Below are positions 1 to 13,117 of a stretch of DNA of 64,000 nucleotides, in pieces. Source of the stretch: Psoroptes ovis (Eukaryota > Arthropoda > Arachnida > Sarcoptiformes > Psoroptidae); assembly GCA_002943765.1 (NCBI GenBank), contig PQWQ01000011.1, positions 186,001 to 250,000 on the forward strand. Direction: 5' to 3'. The translations under genes were made by a program, and so were the position numbers. The notes beneath the pieces are model-generated. The model saw only the letters and a list, made by a program, of their open reading frames with translations, had not been told where the DNA came from and did no database searches. Position 1 is the first letter of the stretch, and the number at the start of each line of letters is the position of its first letter.

Positions 1-3000
1 TAATATTTGGAAAGATAAAAATAGATATAATCATAAACGAGTTTTACGATTCACATGATTTATGAATTATTTATTTATTTTTTTTTTAAATTCAGATATT
101 CCATGTATCTCATATTTAGATTCTCAATATTAAAATGATGTTATTTATCATCATCATTATTACACTATCAATATCAGTATTTCAAGTGATATTTAAATTT
201 TTAAAGGAACAATAAAAACATTTTTTTTGCACTTAGCTTGAAGCATTTGAGAAGAAAGTGTACAAGTTTACGTAACTTTATCGAAATGCGAATAACATCA
301 TCATTTATACTGATAAATTTAGCTTGAATTTAACATCAACAACAATGTTGAATTGATCGTTGAAATCATTAATCAAATACATCATAAACATGCCACCGCA
401 TAAACCTGACATATATTTGTTACCACTTTCAATCGTTACTTTGTTATTGATTATGACAACAAACAACAAGTGACCCGAAGGGTTCTTTTGTCCTCATTTG
501 AATAGCCAAAACTTTTTATGATCCTTTTACTTTACAACGCTCACCTTTCTTTGGTGGACTAGTTTGAAATTGTTCGGAGTATGCGCGACATACATCACAT
601 ACACAAATTTGATAGGTCAAATTCAAGATTTTGAAATCATTTCTCGGAATATTTCCTCTATCAGTAAATTTACTTTAACATAAAATATTTATTATTTGTT
701 TTTCCTACGAAATTAATAATGGCAATGATTAATTTGAAAGATTTGAAATTGAATATTCTCTGTTTTCGACCTTGTGTATGAATTCTTTCCTTCGAACTAC
801 TAATAGATGAATCTTCATGAATCGGTGTTTGTTTTCATGGCTTGAAAATCATCAATCAATCATTATCGAGAAGATTCAAAACAAATCAACGGAGCATCGA
901 TGCTCGAAACGAAACAATAAGTTATTCGAAAATTTTGAAAATTGAAATTTGAACTTTTTATTTCTAATTTTTTTTTGTTCTTTTGGTTCTTAAATGTCAA
1001 AGACATTTTGGAAAATGATTAATGAAAATAAATTGGTAAACGAATGAAATTCTATGGAAATCTTTGAACGTTAAATTTCAATTATTTTTGAATTTCGAGT
1101 CAAAATACATTTGTTTAATGTTGAAGTAAAATCAAACATATACAAAAAAAAACAATTGATGACAATTATTTCTAATTTTGTAATGATATTCAAAATGAAA
1201 TAGAAAAATTTCGATGAAAGCAAGAAATAATTTGAGTGAAAAATGTCCAATTAAATTGATTCTTTCATTTTTTTTAGAGTTCATTCGATACAAATTTTAT
1301 TTTTGTATTTTCATTTATTTGCATTTTTCCAATTTAACAATCATTATTCTCATTATTTTCATTCACAATTTTCTCTCGAAAATTCATTCATTTATTCATT
1401 CAATATTATGTCTCTAATGTTTCTTTTTTTTTCTTCTGCCTAAAAACATCAAATAATTGTACAATAAGAAATGTAAATTCATTCATTTAAAAATCTTTTA
1501 AACGATTGATTGATTGCTTGAATTTTTCTTTTCTTTTCTTTTGATGTTTATCTAACCATAACATAGATGAATACATTTGTAATATTTCCGGCAGACAAAC
1601 AAAAAATTCATATAAATTTGTCATTATTATTGTTTGAATTTCTTATTATCATCATTATTCATTCATTAATTTAAACATTATGAATCAAAATGAATAAATT
1701 TCAAATTTTCATCATTATTATTACTATTATCATCAATAAATTTGGTATTTTATCATAATTTCTAATGTTGAATGGTGAAATATATTAAATAAATCGTACC
1801 AAAGAATTAGTCAACCAGAAAAAAAAGAATTATTATCATTATTTGATTGATTTTTATATCATAAATATTATTCAAAAAAAAAGAGAATAAAAATTTTTCA
1901 AAGAAAAACCATTTATTGTTGTCGCTTATATTATCTTTTATCATAGATCAGTGGTTCTCAAAATTTATTTTTAAGGTTCCTTACCCCATTGTTTGTAAGT
2001 TTGTATCCACGAATCCATTCATGTTCAAAGAATTTTTCTAGGCTATCCCCTTCGGGGCCAAAACCCTTAGTTTAAGAAGCTTTGATTCAGATAATAATGA
2101 TGAAGAATCATTATTATTATTATTAAAATACTTTCATCATCTTACAACAATATCATCAAATGTAAACATGAAAGTTTTTGAAGGATTTTTTTGTCTTTTT
2201 TCTTATTTTTGAATACGAATTATAATGATTATTATGATAATTTCGATCAGAATTAAGTCAAATTTAGTTTTTGTTGTTATTTCTATTGATATTGATGTCA
2301 TTTATATTTTATTTTTGATGATATTTATTATTAATATTATTGTCAATATATTAGAATATTATCATTACTTTGATATTTAATATTAATCATTTTCAGTAGA
2401 AAAAAAAAGTTAAAAACATCAACAACAATAACAAATGATAATAATAATGATGATGCAGTCAACTTATGCGTAACGAAATGGTCTAAATAATAATGATAAT
2501 AATAAGATAGTAGGATAGTGAATAAACCACCAAAACAACAACAATAAAAATGACCAGAAAAGAATTTTCATTTCATTTCATTTTTATTGTGTATATTAAC
2601 ACTACAATAATGACATATGGATCAATATTTATGGATATTTATTTTTTTTCCATGTAAAAAAATTATCTGTTTGTAACAAAGAAATTCTTATTTCTTCCTT
2701 GTAAATAACGCGAAGATATTTAGAAGCTTTAAAAAAGATAAAAATTGTTTTTGAATCTATTTGCCTCTGCTACAACCACCATCATAACATAAAAAAGCTT
2801 TGATATCGTTCAAGAAGCTTGGCATCAGCACATAAAAAAATACCCATAACCTTAAAATATTCTAAAACAAAATCTCTGAGATCCTCATAAAAACGCCAGA
2901 ACCTTGAATCGAATATTGATTTTTTTCAATATGAAGAGATGAATTTCAACATCAACAATGATTCTGGTGTTTTGATATTTTCTCTCAATTGAAATATTTA

Positions 3001-6000
3001 CAAAAAATGATATACTGTAATGTGTATTTGAAATGAATTCTGGTTATTCATGAAATTTTGTAATTTAAAAAATTTCAAATATAAAACAACCATAGTAGGA
3101 AAACGCCCATAAAGCACCTGGAAATTGAAAATCAATGATGAAAAATTGATGCAATTTTGATGAATTGATTCTCAAAAAAAAAAAAAAACAATAATAATGA
3201 TTCAAGGAAATTGGTACAAAAAAAAAAAAAAATATCCGTGAATAACTTTGATTGTTCAAACACACCGACAAACAAACATACAAACTTTTTCATTATTCTG
3301 GTTGATTATTCTGCTGATATATTGATTTTGAAATGAAAATTTTCACTCATACATTCATTCATTATTCTTTGTTCTATTTTTTTTCCCGTTCAATCAAAAT
3401 TTCAAAATTATTAGCAGAGAATTATTGTAAAATCAATCTTACTGATTTTTGTTGGATTGAATAAATTGAATAAAAATAAATTGAATTTCAATTTCTTTCT
3501 TTGATTTATTTATTTATTTATTTATCTATTGTATTTCCAACATAAATTTTTTTTTAAAGAACATTATTATGTAATGTACCGTATATTTTCTGATATTGTA
3601 TTATTGCTGCAGTTGATGCTTTTTACTCTCATTGTTGTTGTTGTTGTCGTCGTCGTCGTCAATGATCAATGATGAAATTTTCACACATGAATAGATTTCA
3701 ATATTCGAATGAAAAAATATTCGATCATAACCGGTCATAATTTATTATTTCTTATTTAGTTTATTATTACTATTATTATTATTAATGTATTATTGCGATT
3801 GATCAATACCGAATCAAAATTATAATAAGGAGAAATTAATTGATAATTTCAATGATAATAAATGAAAATAATTGATTTTAATAATGGAATTATGAAACTA
3901 AATAGATAAATAATAAAAGTAAAATGTGAGAGAATCACAGAAATCATAAATGAAAAATGTAGATTCGCTTGTCAAATCGAATAATTTCAATTTTTCCGGT
4001 TTTCTTTCATAATTATTCTTTTATTAAATTTACTATTTCATTTGTTATCATATAATAATTTTGTACTTTTGTGATTGTCGATTTTTCACTGTTTTATTGG
4101 CTATTATTTACTTTGGTTCATAAATTTATAATAATAATGATAATAACATAAACCAGAATCAGCGACTGATTTAGAACCAGAATCAGGAATTGAAAAAATA
4201 ATAATAATTATAATGAAAACCAGAAAAAAACCACATATAGCACAAATTGAAAAAATATGAAAATCGATCAATCATTTTTGTTTTTGTTGTGTATTGCAAA
4301 TAATTTGTGTAATTATAGTTTTCGATGACATTCATTCAAGTATTTATGTTTATAAATATTTAAGTGTGCTTATATGTTTGTGTAAGTGTGTGTATGTAAT
4401 TATATGTATTTATAATATAATTATGCTCAAGGGTGATTCAAAAAATGCATGAAAATATAATTAACTAATAATTAATTTTCATTTATTTCATAAACTATTT
4501 GATGATCATGAATAATGAACACAATGGTTGAATTTTTCCTCTATGATCAATTATTCATAGAATTTAATCCAGAAAATTCATTGTTTTTTTCCAAAAAACA
4601 AAATGAAAAATTATTCCGATATTCAATGAAATAATTGAAAGAGTTTATCGCCAAGAATAGAATCAATTGCTGCCCTTATAATGAAACAATAGACTAATCA
4701 ATTGATGTTTCATAGACTGAAATCTGTTTGTGAATTTTGAAAATCCGTAAATTTAAATGGAATTTTTTTTCATAAAAAAATTAAATTCAAATTCGAAATA
4801 ATGAAAGAATAAATCTTTCATTCATTCATCTTATGTATTCAAATGAATTTTAAATGTTTGTAAACTAAATTTCAATAATTATTGTATCAAATCTTTTGGC
4901 ATATTATTTGTTGTATTTGTATAACTCAAGTTTATATCAGAATCAAAGTGCATGAATGGATGAAAAAATGAGAAAATCAAAGTTGAAGAAATATTTGAGC
5001 CGACAAACAAACTAACAAAAAATTGTATTCATAATAGCACTAATCTCCACTCATATATTATATGTACGTACGTATTAAGATGCTTGAAAATTTTATGAAT
5101 TATTACATATAAGAAAAATGAAGCAAAAAAACAACATTAAATATAAAATGATGCTAATTTTTTTGCCATTCTCTCTTTGTTGGAAAGAATAAACTTGAAA
5201 AAATTATTTTTCATTTAAATTATTTATTCATTCATTCAAGAATAGAAAAGAAAAGTTGTTTATTTATTTTCCATTAAAAATTTGTTTTTTTAAAAAAGAT
5301 TTCATTTTTTTTTTCATTCTAAATAAATTTCAATACCAAAATTCAGACACTGATGATGATGATAATAATAATAATAATAATGATGGTGTTAATGATGTTT
5401 TTAGACTGATTTTAATGATGTTACCAATAATTTTAAAGAGAGATTAATATCATTTATAATGATAATGATAATATTTGAATCATTATTCAAAAATTTATAA
5501 TGACAAGTTATGAAATTTTTTTCTAAAATTTTTTTTCTTTGATTTCATCATATTTTAAAATGTAAGTCTCATCCCACTTATATGTATTGATATTTTGTTT
5601 TTGTCTGATTTTTTTTATATTCGATACAGAATAACTGAAATGATTTAAAGAGATTATTTTGGCCACATTTTTCTTTGAAATCTAGACAAAATTTCATAGA
5701 ATTATTGGTGAAAAAAAAACGAAAACAAATACAGAAATATTACAATCGATATTAATGAAAATTTAATCAAAAAAAAAAAAACTACAATTATGGAATGAAT
5801 AACAAACAAATATTAATAATAATAAATCGATTGATTATTATTGAATGTATTTCTGATGATTCTAATAACACGATAATATATTGAACAGATTGTATTTGTA
5901 TGTGAAATAAATAAATGAATGAATAAATATTTAAATAATATTTTATTTATTTATTTATTTATCATAATTCATTCATTCATTTATCGATTGCGAACCAAAT

Positions 6001-8049
6001 GTCCATAATTGTGAATGATGAATTCATTTCAATTCGATTCCTATGATTATTATTTGTTTAATAATTTCATTAAATGTACATTATTTACAATCATCATTGA
6101 ATGTATTTCACTAATATCAATTTAGACCATATCAGTACAGATATATGTGTGTTTGTTTGTGAATTAATATTACTGAAAAATTATTAATAATAATATTACT
6201 GGTCATTTTCAATGAAAAAGAAAAAATCATTGATCATGTTTATGTTTATGATTATTAGGAATGTTTGGATTATTTTTAGTATTTTTTTCTTCTCTTGCAA
6301 ATAATGATATTAATAATAATAATATCAATGATTCAAATTCCTATTCATTTTGTTCAAAAATATTGAAAGAGAAAAAAAAGAAATGTGTAAATGTGTATTT
6401 GTCATAAATCAAAATATCTTAAGACATTATCAATTTTTATTTATAATAATAATCATTATTTCTTTTGTTTATTGTTATTATTAATAATATTTCGAAGATA
6501 TGTTCATCCATGTTTGTATTAGTTCTGGTGCTTTTGTGTTTGTTGATGACGCGTATATGGATGTATATTTGTTCAGTATTCATTGTCGGTCAATATGAAA
6601 ATTTGTTTTGAAATAAACAAAAATATATTCTTGAACAAATAAATAAGAATTTCTATTGAAAATTTTCCATTAAAATATTTGTGTGTAATGATAAAAATTT
6701 CAATTTATTCACTGTTGATTTCAATTTATCTCAATTGATTCCATTAATTTGTTTGCTAAAATTTTGAATGAATGAAAATTAAATTCACTTATTCACTTGT
6801 TTATCTATTTCTTCACCATAAAATTGATATTGATAATAATACCTGTGTTATAATTGGCGAGAAATCACAATACAAATACATACAGATACACTTGATGATC
6901 TGAAAAGCTTCAAATTTTCTTCTATTATTGGAATTTAAGTGAATTTTAATTTGAATATCGATTTTTTTTATTTGTCGATCAAACATACAAGATCATTATT
7001 TTTCAATAAGTTTAACATCATCGATTATAAGTCATTTCGTAATGGAAAATCACTTAAAAATAAAATTATGTTAATTCACATATATCTCATGTAAATCGAT
7101 ATAATATTTGTCTGTGTGTGTTTGTATATGCATTTGACATGAATAATGAAAAATAAAATCATTTTTACGAAAAAGAAATAAAAACTCGACGATAAATAAT
7201 TTTGTGAATTGAATGAATTATTATTTCAGAGGAAATGGAAATGAATTTTCCCCATGTTTTAATTACAATAATTAAAATACAAATTATTGCAAAAATCTTT
7301 TTGAAGAAAAAAAAATAAAACAATATAAACCATAATAGCCTACATTTGACAGATGTTTAACAGTGCAATTTTCAATGAAAATTTATTGGCGAATTAATAA
7401 TTCAAATAAAACGAATAAATCCAAGCAATTTCGATTAATTAGGCTATTAAATCTTTGCTTGTGTTTGTGAAACAGAAAAAAAAATCAATCGAGTATTCAT
7501 TAGAATTGATTTATGACTAATCAAACACAAATTGTCTTATTAATCATAAATACATGTCCCAAACACAAACTATCAATGAAATGATAAAAAATCATAAATC
7601 ATTGATCAGTTTAATTCAAAATTATTATGCATTCGGTGCATTATTTATCATGAATTATATTTCGTACAATTATTTGTGTAAAATTTTGATATTGTCCAAA
7701 AAGTCGAATGACTACAACAACATTGACAGAAAAAACCTTGTTAAAATGATAATTCATTAAATTAATTCATGAACATATAATGAATATCAAGTGTAAATAT
7801 TTATATTAAATACACTGTGTATTATACGAGAATGCATATGATGGGATTTTTTTTTTTCATTGTTCATCATCATAACCATACTTTTAATGTAGATTTTCAT
7901 TGTAAAAATAAAAATGAAAATTCATAAAGTATACAATTTTAAATGTAATAAACTAATTTATTTTCTTCTTGTTCGCTCAATTCTTTTGCACATTCACATT
8001 CAATAATACTAAGCTAATCTCATTCATTTTTATTTATCTATGAGATAAT
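1..8049. other. Non-coding AT-rich region
   Basis: No convincing coding exon on either strand. The sequence is A/T-rich with short runs of (TAA), (ATT), (CAT) and (TTG)(TCG) triplets (for example near 3637-3660 and 5350-5385). The only recognisable element is a degenerate hAT-type MITE at 1949-2084. Because a minus-strand GPCR-like first exon lies at 14218-14653 with no following exon to its left, this stretch may be part of a very long first intron of that gene (inference). Confidence 0.6.
1949..2084. mobile_element. Degenerate hAT-type MITE
   Basis: The left end reads CAGTGGTTCTCAAA, the typical hAT/Charlie terminal motif. The right end, reverse-complemented, reads CAAAGCTTCTTAAACTAAGG, a related terminus. 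The right terminus strongly resembles the hAT end at 40265-40303, including the shared CCCCGAA block and TTCTTAAACTA. About 136 bp with no coding capacity. The flanking 8-mers (1941-1948 and 2085-2092) match only partly, so the copy is old or the ends are imprecise. Confidence 0.5.
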
Positions 8050-8054
8050 GATAT

Positions 8055-8260
8055 TTGCTGATGAACAAACCAATATAAAATCTTGAACTTGAATGTTTGG
8101 TTAAAATAGTTGAATCTAAAAGCAGATAAATAGCCCATGATGTTTATGTTTTTCATTTGTTTTTTTATTTGTTTTGCAAAATTGATCGATACAAAATTTC
8201 TTAGAAATTTTGATATTTATAAACATTGAAATAAAAATTTATGAATTTTGTATTGCAACA
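8055..8260 (+). repeat. 5' LTR of BEL/Pao element
   Basis: 206 bp, starting TTGCTGATG and ending TTGCAACA; identical by eye to 12907-13112. It contains a near-palindromic segment around TTTCTTAGAAA which is echoed just downstream of the LTR at 8259-8279 (TTTTCTAAGAAA), giving a potential hairpin in the leader RNA. The start is set where the two copies diverge upstream and where the GATAT duplication abuts. Confidence 0.9.
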
Positions 8261-8324
8261 AAATTTTCTAAGAAATTTATTTGAATTTTGATATTGAATT
8301 GAATTGAATCATCGAATTGGTATT

Positions 8325-11300
8325 ATGGAAAGCTTGTCCGACAAGAGTCTGAAAACAAACATCACCAGAAAGTTTAATGGCAAAGATTATGATGCTGAAA
8401 TGGTTGCTGATTTTGAAACAGAAGTCAAGAGACGTATGGCTACGCTTGGAACTGATGAAAAGAAGATGTGGGAACGCTATTTAGATATGATCGAAGTTAT
8501 GAATAAATACATAAAGATTAGCCAAATCGATGTACTAAATGTGGTGGAAAATGATGAAGAGAATAATCCAAAAGATGATACAAGTGCAGATGAAGAGATG
8601 AAGAAATTGAGTGACAAATTCAAAGCAATGAATAGTAATGTAGAATTGAGTCGAACTATGAATCTGGAAGATTATAATACTCCAATGCACCAAATCGTTC
8701 AATCCATCAAGCCGTTTAACAATAGTATCTCCGATTGGCCCACATTTAAGCGAAAAGTACAATTGCTTATAATCAATCGTCCGAATATCTCAGAAGAACT
8801 GAAAATGGTTTACATATCAGAATTATTAAGTGGCAATGCCGCTGCGATATTCAATCAATGTCAAATGAAGCAGATGAATCTGGAAACAAGCTGGCAAGCA
8901 CTGGCTAATGAATTTGAAAATTCCGTTGCAATCAACTGTTACATCCAAGAAACAATATTAAAAATGTGCAACGTCCGCAGCAAATATGATTACGACTCAT
9001 TAAAATCAATCGAATCTCAAATCAAAGAGTTGAATAATATCCTTCCATCTTTTGGCAATCAATATTATGGCGATACAAGGCATCTAGTCCAAAAAATAGC
9101 AGACAAATTTTGGAATTTCGAATCGGATGAGATAGTTGTCAGCTGCTTTTCTCTCAATGAACTAGTAGAACGAGTTCAAAAGTTGACTCGTAATGCATTG
9201 ATTTTGGCCCAACGCAACGCTGAATTGGGAACCAGAAATTTAGCTCGTAATCGAAATAATAACAATTTTAATCAAAATATTACGTCTACCTCCAGCCGCT
9301 CGATAAGATCGGTGGTCACCAATGCTAATAAGAAATGTTTTCTATGTGACCAGGTCGGCCACATAGCAATTGTTTGTAATGCAGCTTTGAATAATTCTGA
9401 TAAACGAAACATCATAGCCGAGAAAAGGCTTTGCCATCATTGTTTATGGCCCGGCCACAATCCTGATAGCTGTTACCGCAAATATACGATTTATTGTTCA
9501 TCATGTCGAGGCAATCATCCTACGTCATTGCATGGCATTGACTTGAATGAAACACAAACCATCGCAGCTTCATCTCAACAATATGATGTTCATGTTATCG
9601 TTGGATCTCAAAATGATTATCTTGGTACGTTTAAAGGGCGAATCGGATCAAACGAATGCAATATATTGATTGACTCAGGTGCTGATGTATCTGTCGTGAG
9701 TGATGCATTGGTACCAAATGAATGTCGACGGACTGTTACACCGGTATATTTACGTGGCTTCGATCTATCAATGTCTAACATAGTTAATCAGAAGGCAGAT
9801 TTCATTCTTTCGTATTCCAAAGGTGAATTACCTATAGAAGCATACGTGTCGAACAGCATGGCGATCAATGAAGTTATTATTGGCCGCGACCATATGGCTA
9901 AGCTGTTTCGAGAAGGTCATAGAATTTGGCACACCGTATTTGGTGATATTGATTTAACCTCTATGAAAGTGATTAATGTTATAGAAAAGAAATTGCCGTG
10001 GAACGAAGAAACGCAGCCTGAAGAAGTTGACGAAGATGAATTCAAGCTTGATGTGAAACAATTAGAAAACGGTCGTTACAAAGCAAGCTTACCGTTTTTT
10101 ACCAAGCAAAGACCACCAAATAACTTCCGAAAAGCATTATATAATTTACATCGTTTGCAATTGAGATTGAACGAGAATAATATGTTTAATCAATATGAAA
10201 TTGAATTAATGAAGTTTATTGATGACGGTTATGCAGAGTTCGTTGATGAAACTCATGGATATTTTATACCACACCGTGAGGTGATAAGACCTGATACTGC
10301 GACTACCAAATTCCGAATTGTACTAAATGCTTCATATGGAATGAATTCGCTCAACGACCTATTATGGAAAGGTGACGCGACTAATTTGAACGTATTGCCA
10401 CATCTACTTAGATCTCGTGCAGCTGCATTTTTATGCATTGGTGATCTTCAAAAGGCATTTTTACAAATTATCATAGATGAAAAAGATCGACAATTTCTAC
10501 GATATTTATGGAAAAAACGAGACAATCAACTATTGATCATGCAAATGGTAGTACTACCCTTTGGGGTAGTTAGTGCCCCGGCCATATTGACTCGGGTCAT
10601 TGAAATGATCATAGAAAATATGTCGGTCACTGCACGTAATACTTTGAAAAATGCTGTATACATGGACGACCTAATAATAATTTCAAATTCTGAATCGCAT
10701 CTGTCCGACGTTATGAATGAAGCGCAGATAGCATTTAATACATCAGGTTTTAAACTTCATAAATTAGTGTCGAATTCACCTGTCGTACGTAATGAGTTCA
10801 AAATTGAAGCTACCAGCTGTAAATTATTGGGCCTGCAGTGGAATTGCATTGATGATTACTTGAGCGTCAGTTGGAAAATACCAGAAACTATTGACACGAA
10901 AAGAAAATTATTGAGTTTTATCGGGCAATTGTTCGACCCGTTAGGTTTCTGCGAACCAATTAAACTAGCATTCCGATTATTGTTCGCTCGTGTTCAAAAA
11001 AACGAATGGGATGTAAAATTACCCGATAATGTAATTGATAAATTTAAAAACCAAATTGCTGATTTATCAAAGCTGAATGAAATCAAATTCCCACGTTGCA
11101 TCAACCTAAATGATATAATGATCTGTTTCGTCGACGCTTGTCAATTAAGTTATGGCTATGCCATTTACATTGGAAGTGATTTGGTTTTCGGAAAATCTAA
11201 AGTTTCGCCTCAGAAAAAAACAATAGTCGACCTGGAATTATTAGCGTTATTCGAAGGTGTAAAGGCAACATCGCGAGTCAAAAATTATCTTAATTATAAT

Positions 11301-12938
11301 GGTGAAGTTCGTGTAATTTCTGATTCTCAAGTAAACGTCGACCGTCTCAAATCGTCTCCCAATGAATTTCCCATGCCTATTTCGCGAAAATTACTTTCAA
11401 TTTTATTAACCGGATTTGAAATGAAGTGCAAATTTCATCACATTAATGGTAAAAGAAATCCTGCAGATATATTTTCTCGCAGCTGTAATGTTAACCATTA
11501 CATCAATTTGAAGCCGTGGCGAATCGATTTGAAAAAGATGCTAAATGAAATCAACAATCCTATCACCACAAAACTAATCTGTTCAGTTAATTTATCAATA
11601 CCCGATCAAACCTTGAAACGATGGATGGACAATTGTAAAACTGTTCCTAAAATGATCAAATGGATTAATCGATGCTTACGTTGGATAGAAGTAGCAACTA
11701 AACGCAAATGTGTCCAAAACCCGTTGAATATCGTTTATCGAATTTACCAGGCTAGTGAATCTAAATCACCTGATAATTTAACAGAAAAGAATGGGCTTAA
11801 ATGCTTTAAAACGAGAGATTTGGCTTTCAACCCTATTTGGATTCCCAAAAATTCAGTCATAGCAAATGAACTGCTGAAATCAGCTCATAAAAGATCATTT
11901 CATCGTGGGTGCGAAATGTCCTTAGCAATGCTTGATGATAATGTTCGAATTGTCAATGCGAATCGTCACATGCGTAAAATCATTAGTGAATGTGTTTTAT
12001 GTCGTAAACTACGTGGCAACGTGATTGAACAGCCGCTTGGTCCATTACATAATATTCAGAAGCAATTTATGAAACCTTTCCAAGTCATAATGACCGATGT
12101 ATTCGGACCCATGGAACTTATGAATGGTAAAAAGTGTTATGGAATCGTGATACTATGCCGAACTACAAGAGCAATCAAAATTGGTGTATTGGAAAATCTT
12201 TCTGAAAATATTATGCTAAATGAATTAAAAGCCATCTGGAATCAAGTCGGCTATCCTTCGGAAGTATGGTCCGACAATGCAACTAACTATTTAGCCGTTC
12301 GCAATAAATTGAACCGCATGGCCCAAACCGGAGAAATAGCACCTATCGTTTGGCGAACATCCACGCCACTAGCTCCGTGGATGAACGGCGCAGCGGAACG
12401 CATGGTCCGCCTAATTAAAGAATGCTTAATGCTATTGCCCAAAAAAGCAAAATCGTTGTTGGTATTATATCGATATTTTAAAGAAATTGAACATGTGATA
12501 AATCAACGACCAGTACTACAAAACGATGGGAAAATCCTTTCAGCTTTCGAATTAAGTATTGGTCGAACGTCCAGACCTGATAATGAACTATGTGTAGACA
12601 ACGCGACACAAATGAATGAAGGAAGAACAAAATTCATGAATGAAGTGGCGAAATTGTGGATTATGCGGTACTTGAAAAAACTAACAAAATTATCGAACAA
12701 GAATCCTACTAATATAAAAATTGGCGATTGGGTATTATGCCCTGGTCTATTTTCCAAAAGAGCAGTATGGCCCACAGGTCAAATCATCGATACGAAAATT
12801 GGTGCAGATAGCGTCTGTCGTACAGTCAAAATTAAAATCAAAGGAAAAGAATACTGGCGCCCTGTCAATGGCCTCATTCTAATCAAACGCGGTGGTGAAG
12901 AGAAAATTGCTGATGAACAAACCAATATAAAATCTTGA
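8325..12938 (+). CDS. gag-pol: BEL/Pao Gag-Pol polyprotein
   Basis: 1537-aa polyprotein of a Pao-type retrotransposon. I start at ATG 8325; the frame is open a little further up but has no earlier ATG. Order: DUF1759-like Gag region (about 120-300); CCHC zinc knuckles beginning at C338 and C370, followed by a third Cys/His cluster; aspartic protease with DSGAD at about 450; reverse transcriptase with YMDD at 779-782; RNase H with catalytic Asp near 937; integrase zinc-binding HHCC from about H1188, then catalytic D1258, D1317 and E1358 (NGAAER motif). All key catalytic residues are present, with no stop or frameshift. It makes virus-like-particle proteins and the enzymes for cDNA synthesis and integration. 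Oddly, the stop codon lies 32 bp inside the 3' LTR, so the last residues are LTR-encoded. Confidence 0.95.
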   Translation: MESLSDKSLKTNITRKFNGKDYDAEMVADFETEVKRRMATLGTDEKKMWERYLDMIEVMNKYIKISQIDVLNVVENDEENNPKDDTSADEEMKKLSDKFKAMNSNVELSRTMNLEDYNTPMHQIVQSIKPFNNSISDWPTFKRKVQLLIINRPNISEELKMVYISELLSGNAAAIFNQCQMKQMNLETSWQALANEFENSVAINCYIQETILKMCNVRSKYDYDSLKSIESQIKELNNILPSFGNQYYGDTRHLVQKIADKFWNFESDEIVVSCFSLNELVERVQKLTRNALILAQRNAELGTRNLARNRNNNNFNQNITSTSSRSIRSVVTNANKKCFLCDQVGHIAIVCNAALNNSDKRNIIAEKRLCHHCLWPGHNPDSCYRKYTIYCSSCRGNHPTSLHGIDLNETQTIAASSQQYDVHVIVGSQNDYLGTFKGRIGSNECNILIDSGADVSVVSDALVPNECRRTVTPVYLRGFDLSMSNIVNQKADFILSYSKGELPIEAYVSNSMAINEVIIGRDHMAKLFREGHRIWHTVFGDIDLTSMKVINVIEKKLPWNEETQPEEVDEDEFKLDVKQLENGRYKASLPFFTKQRPPNNFRKALYNLHRLQLRLNENNMFNQYEIELMKFIDDGYAEFVDETHGYFIPHREVIRPDTATTKFRIVLNASYGMNSLNDLLWKGDATNLNVLPHLLRSRAAAFLCIGDLQKAFLQIIIDEKDRQFLRYLWKKRDNQLLIMQMVVLPFGVVSAPAILTRVIEMIIENMSVTARNTLKNAVYMDDLIIISNSESHLSDVMNEAQIAFNTSGFKLHKLVSNSPVVRNEFKIEATSCKLLGLQWNCIDDYLSVSWKIPETIDTKRKLLSFIGQLFDPLGFCEPIKLAFRLLFARVQKNEWDVKLPDNVIDKFKNQIADLSKLNEIKFPRCINLNDIMICFVDACQLSYGYAIYIGSDLVFGKSKVSPQKKTIVDLELLALFEGVKATSRVKNYLNYNGEVRVISDSQVNVDRLKSSPNEFPMPISRKLLSILLTGFEMKCKFHHINGKRNPADIFSRSCNVNHYINLKPWRIDLKKMLNEINNPITTKLICSVNLSIPDQTLKRWMDNCKTVPKMIKWINRCLRWIEVATKRKCVQNPLNIVYRIYQASESKSPDNLTEKNGLKCFKTRDLAFNPIWIPKNSVIANELLKSAHKRSFHRGCEMSLAMLDDNVRIVNANRHMRKIISECVLCRKLRGNVIEQPLGPLHNIQKQFMKPFQVIMTDVFGPMELMNGKKCYGIVILCRTTRAIKIGVLENLSENIMLNELKAIWNQVGYPSEVWSDNATNYLAVRNKLNRMAQTGEIAPIVWRTSTPLAPWMNGAAERMVRLIKECLMLLPKKAKSLLVLYRYFKEIEHVINQRPVLQNDGKILSAFELSIGRTSRPDNELCVDNATQMNEGRTKFMNEVAKLWIMRYLKKLTKLSNKNPTNIKIGDWVLCPGLFSKRAVWPTGQIIDTKIGADSVCRTVKIKIKGKEYWRPVNGLILIKRGGEEKIADEQTNIKS
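12891..12906 (+). other. Polypurine tract of BEL/Pao element
   Basis: A purine-rich run (GAAGAGAAAA at its 3' end) directly abuts the 3' LTR at 12907. This is the expected plus-strand primer for reverse transcription. It is also translated, because the Gag-Pol frame reads through it. Confidence 0.7.
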
Positions 12939-13112
12939 ACTTGAATGTTTGGTTAAAATAGTTGAATCTAAAAGCAGATAAATAGCCCATGATGTTTATG
13001 TTTTTCATTTGTTTTTTTATTTGTTTTGCAAAATTGATCGATACAAAATTTCTTAGAAATTTTGATATTTATAAACATTGAAATAAAAATTTATGAATTT
13101 TGTATTGCAACA
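12907..13112 (+). repeat. 3' LTR of BEL/Pao element
   Basis: 206 bp, identical by eye to 8055-8260, followed by the GATAT target duplication at 13113-13117. The Gag-Pol stop codon (12936-12938) is inside it. Confidence 0.9.
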
Positions 13113-13117
13113 GATAT

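Larger units (their letters stand above)
8055..13112 (+). mobile_element. Complete BEL/Pao LTR retrotransposon
   Basis: A 5058-bp element with two 206-bp LTRs (8055-8260 and 12907-13112) that appear identical, flanked by the 5-bp target duplication GATAT (8050-8054 and 13113-13117). It has a single uninterrupted Gag-Pol frame, a purine-rich tract immediately before the 3' LTR (12891-12906), and no env gene. A 5-bp duplication and the Pao-type Gag, protease and integrase are standard for BEL/Pao. Identical LTRs and an intact frame mean a recent, possibly still active insertion. It lies antisense to the inferred intron of the GPCR-like gene at 14.2-14.7 kb. No obvious TGG-starting tRNA primer-binding site follows the 5' LTR. 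Confidence 0.93.
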
